The position numbers and the translations under genes are program-made. DNA of 64,000 nucleotides from Ascidiimonas aurantiaca (GTDB lineage: Bacteria; Bacteroidota; Bacteroidia; Flavobacteriales; Flavobacteriaceae), in NCBI RefSeq assembly GCF_037646345.1, contig NZ_JBBEWR010000005.1, positions 62,001-126,000 on the forward strand, written 5' to 3'. A model generated the notes under the pieces. It had not been told where the DNA came from and did no database searches. It worked only from the letters and a program-made list of their open reading frames with translations. This document shows positions 17,794 to 27,110 of the stretch, in pieces. How positions within the stretch are numbered: the stretch's first letter is position 1; the number at the start of each line of letters is the position of its first letter.

Positions 17794-19674
17794 ATGCGAA
17801 ACTATTTACAAGTATTAATGTGCCTGCTGTTGTTAAATACAGGGTGCACAAATGAAAAGAAAGAAGAAAAGGAAAAAATGGCAATAGAAAGGGAAATAGA
17901 AAAACCAAAAAAAGTAGTTCTTTATCAGGTGTTTACTAGGCTTTTTGGAAATACCAATACAACCAATAAACCCTGGGGTACACTCGAAGAGAACGGCGTT
18001 GGAAAGTTTAGTGATTTTAGTGATAAGGCTCTCCAGGAACTAAAAAAACTGGGCGTAACTCACATCTGGTACACCGGTGTTCCGCACCATGCCGTAATTA
18101 CAGATTACTCTGCCTATGGTATTTCAAACGATGACCCCGACGTGGTTAAAGGCAGGGCAGGGTCTCCCTATGCCGTAAAAGATTATTACAATGTAAATCC
18201 TGATCTGGCAGATGATCCCTCACGGCGTTTAGAAGAGTTCAAAGCACTTATAGAGCGCACCCATAAAAACGGATTAAAACTAATTATTGATATCGTGCCC
18301 AATCACATAGCACGTAACTATGAAGGAAAAACCAATCCTGAAGGGGTGAGTGATTTTGGAAGCCGTGATGATACCAGTGTAGCCTACAACAGAGATAACA
18401 ATTTTTATTACAATCCGGGTGAAGTTTTTGAAGTCCCCACCTGGAAAGATAACTACCGGCCTTTGGGGGGCGAATTACATTCACAGGCAGACGGCTTGTT
18501 TCTGGAAAAGCCGGCGAAATGGACCGGAAATGGTTCCCGTGCATCACAACCTGCATTTCACGACTGGTATGAAACCGTTAAAATAAACTATGGAGTAAGG
18601 CCAGATGGCACTTACGATTTTGACAGCCTGCCCCAAGGGTTTGATCAAAAAGGCGTGGCGGCTCATTTTGAATTCTGGCAAGACAAAGATGTACCAGATT
18701 CCTGGAAAAAGTTTAAAGATATAGCACTGTACTGGATAGAAATGGGTGTAGATGGATTTCGGTTTGACATGGCCGAAATGGTGCCCATTCCTTTTTGGAG
18801 TTATCTCAATACATCTATTAAAAACAAAAACCCTGAAGCATTTCTTCTTGCCGAAGTGTATAACCCTGCACTTTACAGAGCCTATCTTCAGTATGGTAAA
18901 ATGGATTATCTTTATGATAAAGTAGAATTGTACGACACTCTTAAAGGCATTATTAAGGGGCATTCATCAACCGATTATATTGCCGATATTCAGGAACGCC
19001 TTTCAGATATAGAACATCACATGCTGCATTTTCTTGAAAACCATGATGAACAGCGTATCGCCAGCCCGGAGTTTGCCGGAGACCCTTTTAAAGCAAAACC
19101 AGCTATGGTAGTTTCTGCTACCATAAGCACCTCACCTATAATGATTTATTTTGGTCAGGAAGTAGGAGAACCAGGAGCTGAAAATGCAGGATTTGGCACA
19201 CCTTCCCGCACATCGATATTTGATTATATTGGCGTACCACATCATCAGAGATGGGTGAACCACAAAAAATTTGACGGCGGGCAATTGTCAGAAAAAGAAA
19301 AAGTACTTCGTGATTTTTATAAACGTTTGCTCACCTTCACCCGTGATAGTGAAGCCCTTATGGGAGCTTATGAGGAAATACACAGGCATAACCGAGAGCA
19401 AACAGAATGGTACAATGATAAAGTGTTTTCCTTTGTGCGTTGGTCAGAGAATCAAAAACTGCTTGTCGTCACTAACTTTGACGCTGTCAATACCTTTGGT
19501 TTTGAATTAGAACTCCCCGCCTCCATCATTGAGAAATGGGACCTTGAAGATGGTTCTTATCCTCTTCTTGACAGGCTTTACGAAGCATATAAACCAGTTA
19601 TGACCGTAGTTAATGGTAAAGGAAAAGTAAGAATAGATATAAAGCCGCTACAATCTTTTATACTTGAAATATAG
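17794..19674 (+). CDS. GH13 alpha-amylase-family lipoprotein
   Basis: The 626-residue protein has a short signal and lipobox LNTGC, then a charged linker. The barrel has region I LIIDIVPNH, region II DGFRFD with nucleophile D325, region III LLAEV with E354, and region IV LENHD with D418. A C-terminal beta domain ends in IKPLQSFILEI. It lies 4 bp after the previous GH13 and is the last gene of the rightward catabolic run, followed by a strong hairpin. It probably degrades maltodextrins; the precise GH13 subfamily is not assigned. Confidence 0.9.
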   Translation: MRNYLQVLMCLLLLNTGCTNEKKEEKEKMAIEREIEKPKKVVLYQVFTRLFGNTNTTNKPWGTLEENGVGKFSDFSDKALQELKKLGVTHIWYTGVPHHAVITDYSAYGISNDDPDVVKGRAGSPYAVKDYYNVNPDLADDPSRRLEEFKALIERTHKNGLKLIIDIVPNHIARNYEGKTNPEGVSDFGSRDDTSVAYNRDNNFYYNPGEVFEVPTWKDNYRPLGGELHSQADGLFLEKPAKWTGNGSRASQPAFHDWYETVKINYGVRPDGTYDFDSLPQGFDQKGVAAHFEFWQDKDVPDSWKKFKDIALYWIEMGVDGFRFDMAEMVPIPFWSYLNTSIKNKNPEAFLLAEVYNPALYRAYLQYGKMDYLYDKVELYDTLKGIIKGHSSTDYIADIQERLSDIEHHMLHFLENHDEQRIASPEFAGDPFKAKPAMVVSATISTSPIMIYFGQEVGEPGAENAGFGTPSRTSIFDYIGVPHHQRWVNHKKFDGGQLSEKEKVLRDFYKRLLTFTRDSEALMGAYEEIHRHNREQTEWYNDKVFSFVRWSENQKLLVVTNFDAVNTFGFELELPASIIEKWDLEDGSYPLLDRLYEAYKPVMTVVNGKGKVRIDIKPLQSFILEI

Positions 19675-19742
19675 AAGGCCCGGTTGTTACTAACCTAAGT
19701 ATCCTGAAGAACAAAACAGAAGAACTTCTTTGTAATGTATAA

Positions 19743-19784
19743 AAAAGCTTTCTGCCTGGTAACTATTTTTGGCAGAAAGCTTTT
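19743..19784. terminator. Bidirectional terminator between convergent genes
   Basis: The 14-bp perfect inverted repeat AAAAGCTTTCTGCC / GGCAGAAAGCTTTT has a 14-nt loop. The A/T ends give a T-run in both directions. It separates the rightward catabolic genes from the leftward gene ending at 19795. Confidence 0.85.
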
Positions 19785-19794
19785 GCTCAATAAA

Positions 19795-20208
19795 TTATTT
19801 GTCAAGTGCTTTGTAAATTAGGGCTATAATGCCTACCGTAAAGCCATATTCAATTACCACCCAGACCATATCAGCCAGGGTTCCGGTAAGAGTCATCAGA
19901 TCAGAAGTTGCATACCACATAAGGCCTATTCCAAAGCCCAAAAATGCACCTATCCACGCACCCAGCCCAAAGCCTTTGCCAAAACTGTGTTCACCGCCGG
20001 CAAACTTACCGTACAGCGTAGAGAGCACAAAGCCCTGTATGAGGCAGCTCAACGCAATGAGTCCCATTTCAGGCGGGTCTTTCATTATGTTAATAGTTGA
20101 CTGGGCCTCAAAAAAATCGGCGGCCAGAATGCCATAAAAAATCCATCCCAGCATAAATAAAATAAAAAAACCGACAAGGGTTGCAATAATGTTCGCTTTT
20201 GAAAACAT
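19795..20208 (-). CDS. Small four-helix membrane protein of unknown function
   Basis: The 137-residue protein has about four hydrophobic helices (residues 8-30, 49-66, 80-100 and 112-133) and a Gly-rich turn (GKGFGLGAWIGAFLGFGIGL). It resembles small uncharacterised inner-membrane proteins common in Bacteroidota. No catalytic motif is visible. It is a single leftward gene between the starch locus terminator and a divergent GDPD gene. Confidence 0.7.
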   Translation of the reverse strand: MFSKANIIATLVGFFILFMLGWIFYGILAADFFEAQSTINIMKDPPEMGLIALSCLIQGFVLSTLYGKFAGGEHSFGKGFGLGAWIGAFLGFGIGLMWYATSDLMTLTGTLADMVWVVIEYGFTVGIIALIYKALDK

Positions 20209-20360
20209 AATTGGTTAGTTTTTAAGTTAATAGATATTCTAAGGTAAGTATTTTTTTTCAAAAAGATGATAATTTAAATACTCCTTATCCATTCCTTTTA
20301 ATCTTTATATACTATTTTTATTCACAGAATCACAATTATGAATACGTAAAAAGAAAATTC

Positions 20361-21122
20361 ATGAAACATGTTTTTTTTTCTTTAGTAACAGGTTTGATAA
20401 CATTGCTATTGTTTAACTGCACAAATGTGAAAAAAGAGATGATGGTAATAGGACACCGGGGTGCTATGGGGTATGAAACAGAGAATACTCTGGCATCTGT
20501 ACAAAGAGCATTAGAACTAGGGGTAGATGCCATAGAAATCGATGTTTTTAAAATAAAAAGCGGAGAGATCGTAGTATTTCATGATGAGAAAGTAAACAAA
20601 TTAACCGATGGAACCGGAAAAATCGAGGACCTTAATGTAGTTCAGGTTAAAAACCTTACCCTTAAAGGAGGGCACCGTATTCCTTTATTGCAGGATGTAT
20701 TGAAGCTTATTAATGGCAAATGTAAGCTAAACATTGAGTTAAAGGGAGCAGATACCGCCGAGAAAGTAGATCATATTATTAACTATTATGTGAAAGAAAA
20801 AGACTGGAAAATGGAAGATTTTATTATATCCAGTTTTCGTTGGGATGAGCTGGAACACTATCGCACGTTTAATGAAAAAATTGCTATTGCAGTTCTCACA
20901 GAAGCAGATCCGCTGGCAGCCATAGAAACTGCTAAAAAGTTAGATGCCGTAGCCATTAACCCCTATTATAAATTACTTACGGCAGAAGTGGTTTCTCAAA
21001 TACATGAAAACGGATTAAAAGTATATCCCTGGACAGTAAACCAGAAAAAAGACATAGAAAGTATGCGGGCGATAGGCGTAGATGGGATTTTTACCAATTA
21101 TCCTGACAGAGTTAAAAAATAA
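20361..21122 (+). CDS. Glycerophosphodiester phosphodiesterase-family lipoprotein
   Basis: The 253-residue protein has a hydrophobic N-terminus ending LLLFNC (Cys20). GDPD signatures follow: GHRGAMGYETENT (H32, R33), AIEIDVF (E59, D61) and VVFHDE (H74), the metal and catalytic residues of the family. The C-terminal YPWTVNQKKDIESMRAIGVDGIFTNYPD closes the barrel. It should hydrolyse glycerophosphodiesters to glycerol-3-phosphate outside the inner membrane. It stands 55 bp before the BaiN-type gene. Confidence 0.9.
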   Translation: MKHVFFSLVTGLITLLLFNCTNVKKEMMVIGHRGAMGYETENTLASVQRALELGVDAIEIDVFKIKSGEIVVFHDEKVNKLTDGTGKIEDLNVVQVKNLTLKGGHRIPLLQDVLKLINGKCKLNIELKGADTAEKVDHIINYYVKEKDWKMEDFIISSFRWDELEHYRTFNEKIAIAVLTEADPLAAIETAKKLDAVAINPYYKLLTAEVVSQIHENGLKVYPWTVNQKKDIESMRAIGVDGIFTNYPDRVKK

Positions 21123-21177
21123 GGGAGAGTCCGTAATTTTCTTCATTTTTGCAGGAGCTCAAAAAAAGTATATAGAT

Positions 21178-22425
21178 ATGCACTATGATGTGCTAATTGT
21201 AGGAGGCGGTGCGGCAGGATTCTTTGCGGCCGTTCACATAGCAGAAAGAGATCCGGCACTCAAAATTTCCATTTTAGAAAGGGGGAAAGAAGTGCTCTCT
21301 AAAGTAAGGATATCGGGGGGAGGGCGTTGTAACGTTACGCATGCCGAATTTGACCCGAAAGAATTAGTCAAAAACTACCCGCGGGGTGAAAAAGAACTAA
21401 TAGGACCTTTTCATCGATTTTGTACCGGAGATACGATCGCTTTTTTTGAAGAACGCGGAGTTCCTTTAAAGATAGAAGAAGATGGCCGTATGTTTCCGGT
21501 GAGTAACTCATCTCAAACTATAATAGATTGTTTTTTAAATGAAAGCAAACGATTAGGAGTAAACATCCAAACCGGGGTATCGGTGAAAGGTATAAAAAGA
21601 GAGAATACACAATGGTGTTTAGAGACAACTAAGGGTGTATTTACGTGCAGGAAACTATTAATGACTACCGGAAGCAATTCTAAAATATGGAACATACTGG
21701 CAGATCTTGGGCATACAATTATACCGCCGGTGCCTTCGCTCTTTACTTTTAATATAAAAGATAATCGCATTGCAGGGCTTTCGGGTGTAAGCACTTTGGC
21801 ATCTGTTCAGGTATGGTCCGAAAATGCCTTATCGGGAAGCAGCAAGCCCATACTGGAATCTCAGGGACCTTTATTAATAACACATTGGGGAATGAGTGGC
21901 CCCGCTATTTTAAAATTGTCGGCCTGGGGCGCACGCGAATTATGTAAACTTACCTATAATTTCCGGCTTAGTGTAAATTGGCTGCCTTTTACAGAAGCCC
22001 CTGAGGTTTTGAAAACACTTGAGAGTTGCCGCAAAGATCAGCCCCGTAAAACCGTAGCGGGTTCTAAGGTTTTCAATTTGCCTAAAAGGTTATGGGGGGC
22101 ACTAACAGAAGCTTCAGGGATCTCACCTGAAGAAAAATGGGCCGAGATATCCAATAAACGTTTACACGAACTGCAAAAACAACTTTGTACTTCCAGCTTC
22201 AAAGTAGAGGGTAAGAGTACGTTTAAAGAAGAGTTTGTGACGGCGGGAGGTGTTTCTCTTAAGGAGGTACATTTCCGGACCTTTGAAAGCAAAATACTTC
22301 CTGATCTTTATTTTGCAGGAGAAATACTTGATATAGATGCGATTACCGGGGGGTTCAATTTTCAGAATGCCTGGACAGGAGGCTATCTGGCAGCAGAAGC
22401 GATTACTCAGGAGGCGGTATCTTGA
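21178..22425 (+). CDS. BaiN/HI0933-family FAD-dependent oxidoreductase
   Basis: From ATG 21178 the 415-residue protein begins with the Rossmann motif YDVLIVGGGAAGFFAAVHIA. It then shows the family mark LSKVRISGGGRCNVTH (about residues 39-54). The C-terminus has LYFAGEILDIDAITGGFNFQNAW, the FAD-binding end of this family. An upstream in-frame ATG at 21082 would overlap the preceding gene and add a non-homologous tail, so it was not used. The substrate of this widespread family is not established in most bacteria. Confidence 0.9.
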   Translation: MHYDVLIVGGGAAGFFAAVHIAERDPALKISILERGKEVLSKVRISGGGRCNVTHAEFDPKELVKNYPRGEKELIGPFHRFCTGDTIAFFEERGVPLKIEEDGRMFPVSNSSQTIIDCFLNESKRLGVNIQTGVSVKGIKRENTQWCLETTKGVFTCRKLLMTTGSNSKIWNILADLGHTIIPPVPSLFTFNIKDNRIAGLSGVSTLASVQVWSENALSGSSKPILESQGPLLITHWGMSGPAILKLSAWGARELCKLTYNFRLSVNWLPFTEAPEVLKTLESCRKDQPRKTVAGSKVFNLPKRLWGALTEASGISPEEKWAEISNKRLHELQKQLCTSSFKVEGKSTFKEEFVTAGGVSLKEVHFRTFESKILPDLYFAGEILDIDAITGGFNFQNAWTGGYLAAEAITQEAVS

Positions 22426-22443
22426 AAAAACAGGCTATAACAC

Positions 22444-22917
22444 TTAATTAAGCTGCCAAATACTAAAGTTTAGAACTGTCGCAAAACATACCCATAACAA
22501 GTAGGGAATCAATAAATAAGAAGCGGTTTTACTTACTACCCTAAACCATTTAATCGTTAAAATAATAAGCACAAGAAGAGCTAAGATCACCAGAAAGGCC
22601 CAGGCCGGTTCTTTAAACCCAAAAAACACAATACTCCACAAACCATTAAGTAGTAATTGAAACCCAAAATGATACAATGCCGTTTTTACCCAAACATGGT
22701 AAAATCCACGTATCCATACCAGTCCGGCAGCAATTCCCATGAGTATATAAAGTACAGTCCATACCGGAGCAAATATCCAATTGGGCGGATTGAAAACCGG
22801 CTTATTCAGTGTAACGTACCAGTCATTCACTGAACTTTGGGTAGCAAAACCCGATACAAAGCCTATTAACAGGCATACACCAACGGCAATAACAATTTTC
22901 AGTATTTTTTTTGACAT
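22444..22917 (-). CDS. tspO: TspO/MBR-family tryptophan-rich membrane protein
   Basis: The 157-residue protein has five predicted transmembrane helices and the family pattern: NKPVFNPPNWIFAPVWTVLYILMGIAAG, then FQLLLNGLWSIVFF and YLLWVCFATVLNFSIWQLN. Members bind porphyrins or other lipophilic ligands. Its first 19 bp overlap the end of the upstream membrane-protein gene, so the two are probably co-transcribed. Confidence 0.92.
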   Translation of the reverse strand: MSKKILKIVIAVGVCLLIGFVSGFATQSSVNDWYVTLNKPVFNPPNWIFAPVWTVLYILMGIAAGLVWIRGFYHVWVKTALYHFGFQLLLNGLWSIVFFGFKEPAWAFLVILALLVLIILTIKWFRVVSKTASYLLIPYLLWVCFATVLNFSIWQLN

Positions 22918-23918
22918 ATTTCGTTGATCTTCCTTATCAGTTCATCAGGATTATCAACGTAAAAATATAATTTTTTATAAAACTTACCAGCACCGTATGC
23001 TTGTGTAAAATATTCTTTCTCTTTAAGCGTGATCTTTATGTTGTGTTCTTCCACGTCTTTAAGCAGTGCCAGTTTTATACTTAAGGCCTCTTTTTTATCC
23101 CAGGTGGCTGTTTTCTCTGCGGCAATTATATTATCAATAGCAATGCGCCCTTCACCAAAGATGCCGTAGCGAATGATAAGGTGATCATCTTCAAGAGAAG
23201 AAGGATTTAGATAAAGCGCTTTCATATGAGCGATTAACTGTATTATTGCATAAATGCTTGAAAATGTAAAAATCCATGCAATGGTGGTATTCCAGCGTTG
23301 TATTATTATATGTAAAGCTATAGATTCTACCATAAGGAGCATAATAATACCCAGGAATACTGATATATGCCCTCCTGTTTTGTGGCTTGAGAAAAACTTA
23401 GGCTGAGGTACCCGCTTCCAGCGCAGGAATGCATAATACACCATGCTTATTTCGGTTACCAATACGCTTTTTACAAGCGCGGGTATTTGAATTTTGTTCA
23501 ATGCAGTACGCAGGGAAGACATAAAATCAACAGAAGGCGACGCTGTGTTTTTTAGAATTCGGTACATTTTTAAAGCTTTGTACACAACAAAAGAGAGTAT
23601 GCCTAACTCCAGAACAGGAATTCCCCAGATAAACAAGGGTTCCAGCCCACTGCTAAAGGAAGCAGGCATGCTGTATCTGGCCAGGAAAAAACAACCTATG
23701 GTAACAGGTATCACTGTGAAAACAGAAATGTTCTTTTTTCTAATGGAAAGCACATATAACAGAGGAGCTATTAAACACAGGTCAACAAATATTCCCCAGC
23801 CCAGTGCAGGCTGCAGGGATAACTGCTTTGATTGAAGAAGTAAAAGGCTGGTGGCAATAACAATAAGCGGAAGTCCGGTAATCTCAACAAGGTTTCTCAA
23901 ATAACTTTTAAAGATCAT
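22899..23918 (-). CDS. Multi-pass membrane protein of unknown function
   Basis: The 339-residue protein has about seven or eight hydrophobic segments up to residue 240. A hydrophilic C-terminal domain follows (IIRYGIFGEGRIAIDNIIAAEK onward), resembling a bacterial PH-like domain after membrane helices. I do not recognise a named family. It overlaps tspO by 19 bp and is divergent from mvaD. Confidence 0.7.
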   Translation of the reverse strand: MIFKSYLRNLVEITGLPLIVIATSLLLLQSKQLSLQPALGWGIFVDLCLIAPLLYVLSIRKKNISVFTVIPVTIGCFFLARYSMPASFSSGLEPLFIWGIPVLELGILSFVVYKALKMYRILKNTASPSVDFMSSLRTALNKIQIPALVKSVLVTEISMVYYAFLRWKRVPQPKFFSSHKTGGHISVFLGIIMLLMVESIALHIIIQRWNTTIAWIFTFSSIYAIIQLIAHMKALYLNPSSLEDDHLIIRYGIFGEGRIAIDNIIAAEKTATWDKKEALSIKLALLKDVEEHNIKITLKEKEYFTQAYGAGKFYKKLYFYVDNPDELIRKINEICQKKY

Positions 23919-23995
23919 ATATACTGAGTTTAATAGTTTGAACTATATGTCATATACATTCTTTTTTTGTTACAGTACAGACTACCGGAAACTTG

Positions 23996-24003
23996 TATCT
24001 TTG
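23996..24003 (+). promoter_or_regulatory. -7 promoter element of mvaD
   Basis: TATCTTTG is a perfect match to TANNTTTG and lies 15 nt before the ATG at 24019. Transcription would begin near 24010, which rules out the longer reading frame from 23938. No TTTG is found at the ideal 19-nt spacing; the nearest is further upstream. Confidence 0.6.
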
Positions 24004-24018
24004 CCAAAAATTTGGCAG

Positions 24019-25119
24019 ATGACCGAAAAAGATTTCATGCCTTTATACAATGATGTGAGTATTCCTCTTAAAGGAAGTGTTGCCTATAGATCTCCCAGTA
24101 ATATTGCACTGGTAAAATACTGGGGTAAACGGGAACCACAATTACCTTCTAACCCTTCACTTAGCTTTACATTACAGCATTGTGCTACGACGACCCAGGT
24201 GCATTTTGATAAGCGAACCTCATTTGAAGAAAAATATGCATTAGATCTCTTTTTTGAAGGAAAACCCAAAGAGGCATTCAAGCCCAAAATTGTCAGTTTT
24301 TTTGAAAGAATAGAGTTGTATATGCCTTTTATTAGGGACCTTCATTTTGTAGTAGAGACCTCCAATTCTTTCCCTCACAGTAGCGGTATTGCTTCTTCTG
24401 CCAGTGGTATGAGTGCTCTGGCCCTTTGCCTTATGGATATAGAAAGGTTGTTTGTACCCAATATGGATTCTCTGTATTTTAACAGGAAAGCCTCTTTTCT
24501 GGCACGTCTGGGTTCCGGAAGTGCCAGTAGAAGTGTGGAAGGAGAACTGGTAGTTTGGGGAAAACACGATCTTGTAGCCCAAAGCTCCGATCTTTATGGA
24601 GTGAAATATCCGGGAAAGGTGCATCCGGTCTTTGCAAACTATCAGGATACGATCTTACTGGTGGATAAAGGAGAAAAACAAGTAAGCAGTACAGTAGGGC
24701 ATCAACTTATGCACGGGCATCCTTTTGCAACACAGCGGTTTGATCAGGCAGGAAATAACCTTACCCGCCTTACCACAGTTCTTGCAGAAGGCGATCTAAA
24801 AGGTTTTATTGAATTAGTAGAAAGTGAAGCTTTGTCTCTTCATGCCATGATGATGACCAGCCTCCCGTATTTTATGTTAATGAAGCCCAACACTCTCAAA
24901 ATTCTTGAAAAAATATGGCAATTCAGACAAGGAACCGGGCTTCCGGTATGCTTTACGCTGGATGCAGGTGCTAATGTACACGTTTTGTATCCTGAGAAAG
25001 ATAAACAAAAGGTTTTTGAATTTATTAAGAATGAGTTAGTTGCGTATTGTCAAAACGGACAGTATATTTGCGACCGTACAGGTAAAGGAGCAGAGCGTTT
25101 GTTTGATCAGAAGGTCTAA
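24019..25119 (+). CDS. mvaD: Diphosphomevalonate decarboxylase
   Basis: The 366-residue GHMP-superfamily enzyme shows the family opening PSNIALVKYWGKR, the ATP loop SNSFPHSSGIASSASG, and a C-terminal DAGANVHVLY motif. It converts mevalonate-5-diphosphate to isopentenyl diphosphate with ATP in the cytoplasm. The start at 24019 is set by the -7 box just upstream. A GHMP kinase and a prenyltransferase follow, forming an isoprenoid group. Confidence in the family is very high. Confidence 0.95.
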   Translation: MTEKDFMPLYNDVSIPLKGSVAYRSPSNIALVKYWGKREPQLPSNPSLSFTLQHCATTTQVHFDKRTSFEEKYALDLFFEGKPKEAFKPKIVSFFERIELYMPFIRDLHFVVETSNSFPHSSGIASSASGMSALALCLMDIERLFVPNMDSLYFNRKASFLARLGSGSASRSVEGELVVWGKHDLVAQSSDLYGVKYPGKVHPVFANYQDTILLVDKGEKQVSSTVGHQLMHGHPFATQRFDQAGNNLTRLTTVLAEGDLKGFIELVESEALSLHAMMMTSLPYFMLMKPNTLKILEKIWQFRQGTGLPVCFTLDAGANVHVLYPEKDKQKVFEFIKNELVAYCQNGQYICDRTGKGAERLFDQKV

Positions 25120-25181
25120 AAAAATTTATATGTAAAAAACAACATGGCCAAACTATAAAGCACCTGCAATTAAAAATTTAG

Positions 25182-25189
25182 TATCTTTA
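25182..25189 (+). promoter_or_regulatory. Candidate -7 element for the GHMP kinase gene
   Basis: TATCTTTA (7 of 8 to TANNTTTG) lies 65 nt before ATG 25255 in the 135-bp gap after mvaD. This suggests the kinase-ubiA-nitrilase genes have their own promoter. Confidence 0.4.
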
Positions 25190-25254
25190 ACAGTAAGTTA
25201 TACTGCAATGATAGGACTAAACTGTTAACCAAATCACGAACTAAGGAAAAAGCT

Positions 25255-26193
25255 ATGAAAGGACCACTTTTTTACTCTAAAATTCTTCTCTTTGGAGAAT
25301 ATGGGATCATAAAAGATTCCAAAGGGTTGTCCATACCTTATAATTTTTACAATGGCGCGTTAAAGCTGGATGAAAACGAAACCCCCGAAGCATTGCGCTC
25401 TAATAAGAGCCTTCAGGAATTTACCGTATATCTTGAAGAACTGCAGAAATCGCGTCCCGGTCTGGTAGCTTTCGATATCGATGCCCTCCGGGAAGATACG
25501 AGCCGGGGTATGTATTTTGACAGCAGTATCCCCCAGGGGTATGGCGTAGGGAGCAGTGGTGCTCTGGTAGCCGCTGTTTACGACAAATACGCTCACAATA
25601 AAATTACAGTTTTAGAGAATTTAACCAGAGACAAACTCCTTACCTTAAAAGAGATATTTGGTGCTATGGAATCTTTTTTTCATGGCAGATCTTCAGGACT
25701 CGACCCGTTAAACAGCTATTTGAGCATTCCTATTCTCATAAACTCAAAAGACCATATAGAACCTACAGGCATTCCTTTACAAAACAATAGCGGTAAAGGA
25801 GCAGTTTTTCTTTTAGATAGTGGAATGACCGGAGAAACCGCACCAATGGTTCACATTTTTATGGAGAACATGAAGCAGGAAGGATTTCGCAAAATGATAA
25901 AAAACCAGTTTGTGAAACACACAGATGCCTGCGTGGAAGATTTTCTTAAAGGGGATTTCAAATCGCTTTTTGGAAATATCAAAGAGCTTTCCAATGTGGT
26001 ACTCGACCATTTTAAGCCTATGATACCCCCTCAGTTCCACAAACTCTGGAAAAAGGGTATCGATACTAATGATTATTACCTTAAACTTTGCGGCTCCGGT
26101 GGAGGAGGATATATTTTAGGATTTACGCAAGACATAGATAAAGCCAGAAAAGCATTAGCAGGATACAAGTTGGAAGTGGTCTATAACTTCTAA
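25255..26193 (+). CDS. GHMP kinase, probable mevalonate kinase
   Basis: The 312-residue protein opens with SKILLFGEYGIIKDSKGLSI (GHMP motif 1). It has the ATP loop SIPQGYGVGSSGALVAAVYD (about residues 94-113), the ESFFHGRSSGLDPLNSY segment found in mevalonate kinases, and motif 3 LKLCGSGGGGYILGFT. Mevalonate kinase phosphorylates mevalonate at C5. The position between mvaD and a prenyltransferase supports this role. Phosphomevalonate kinase is an alternative; a second GHMP kinase of the GYDIA type is at 62.9 kb, and the two probably share the two phosphorylation steps. Confidence 0.82.
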   Translation: MKGPLFYSKILLFGEYGIIKDSKGLSIPYNFYNGALKLDENETPEALRSNKSLQEFTVYLEELQKSRPGLVAFDIDALREDTSRGMYFDSSIPQGYGVGSSGALVAAVYDKYAHNKITVLENLTRDKLLTLKEIFGAMESFFHGRSSGLDPLNSYLSIPILINSKDHIEPTGIPLQNNSGKGAVFLLDSGMTGETAPMVHIFMENMKQEGFRKMIKNQFVKHTDACVEDFLKGDFKSLFGNIKELSNVVLDHFKPMIPPQFHKLWKKGIDTNDYYLKLCGSGGGGYILGFTQDIDKARKALAGYKLEVVYNF

Positions 26194-26201
26194 CGACCCC
26201 C

Positions 26202-27107
26202 ATGCTCAGTAGAAAGAATAAATTACTCGTTTTCAAATTCCTGAGCCTTTTTTCAGTTGTACGGGGATATAATGTATTAGTGATTGCCCTGGCACAATAT
26301 CTGGCATCCATTTACATCCTTGCGCCCAACTGGCCCCTTCGCAAAGTAGTGCTGGATCCCAATCTCTTTGCCATTGTAGCAGCTTCAGCATTGGCCATAG
26401 CCTCAGGATACATCATAAACAGCTTTTATGATGCCGAAAAGGATCTCATTAATCGCCCTCAAAAAACCATGTTAGACCGCCTTGTAAGCCAGAATACCAA
26501 GCTTTCAACCTATTTTGTCCTCAATTTCGTATCTGTAGTTTTTGCCAGTTATGTGTCGTTCAGGGCCGTTGTTTTCTTTGCAGCCTATATTTTTGGTATC
26601 TGGCTATACTCACATAAATTAAAAAAGATCCCTTTTTTAGGTAATCTTACCTCGGCTTCGCTGGCCATTACTCCTTTCTTTGCCGTTTTTATATATTATA
26701 AGAATTTTGAAACCGTCATTTTTGTACACGCTACTTTTCTGTTTCTTTTAATCTCTATGCGTGAACTTATTAAAGACCTGGAAAACCTTAAGGGCGATCT
26801 GGCACATAATTACAGAACCATTCCGGTGATTTTTGGAGAAAAAGTTTCCAAACTCCTTATTAGCAGTTTAGTACTGTTTACATTTGCGCCCATGTATCTA
26901 CTCATTCGCTTTTTTCATATTGGGTATATGAACTATTATTTTTATGGCAGTGGGATATTGTTGTTGCTTTTTCTGGTGCTTCTCTGGGTATCAGCCTCCA
27001 AAATGCATTATGTTATTTTGCATAACATTCTCAAAGTGATCATAGTTTCAGGAGTTTTTAGTATTTTGTTAATAGATGTGGAACTGGTACTTAACAGAAT
27101 TATATAA
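26202..27107 (+). CDS. UbiA-family prenyltransferase, (di)geranylgeranylglyceryl-phosphate-synthase-like
   Basis: The 301-residue membrane protein has about eight or nine helices. Both Asp-rich motifs of UbiA enzymes are present: NSFYDAEKDLINRPQKTM (about residues 70-87) and RELIKDLENLKGDLAHNYRT (about residues 187-206). In Bacteroidota, homologues next to mevalonate genes are usually named geranylgeranylglycerol-phosphate geranylgeranyltransferase after the archaeal ether-lipid enzyme. The true acceptor here is unknown. It lies 8 bp after the kinase and 3 bp before the nitrilase gene. Confidence 0.83.
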   Translation: MLSRKNKLLVFKFLSLFSVVRGYNVLVIALAQYLASIYILAPNWPLRKVVLDPNLFAIVAASALAIASGYIINSFYDAEKDLINRPQKTMLDRLVSQNTKLSTYFVLNFVSVVFASYVSFRAVVFFAAYIFGIWLYSHKLKKIPFLGNLTSASLAITPFFAVFIYYKNFETVIFVHATFLFLLISMRELIKDLENLKGDLAHNYRTIPVIFGEKVSKLLISSLVLFTFAPMYLLIRFFHIGYMNYYFYGSGILLLLFLVLLWVSASKMHYVILHNILKVIIVSGVFSILLIDVELVLNRII

Positions 27108-27110
27108 CAT

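Noticed and set aside
21082..21177. Upstream extension of the BaiN-type oxidoreductase
   Set aside because: Would overlap the GDPD gene end and place 32 unrelated residues before the conserved YDVLIVGGG start.
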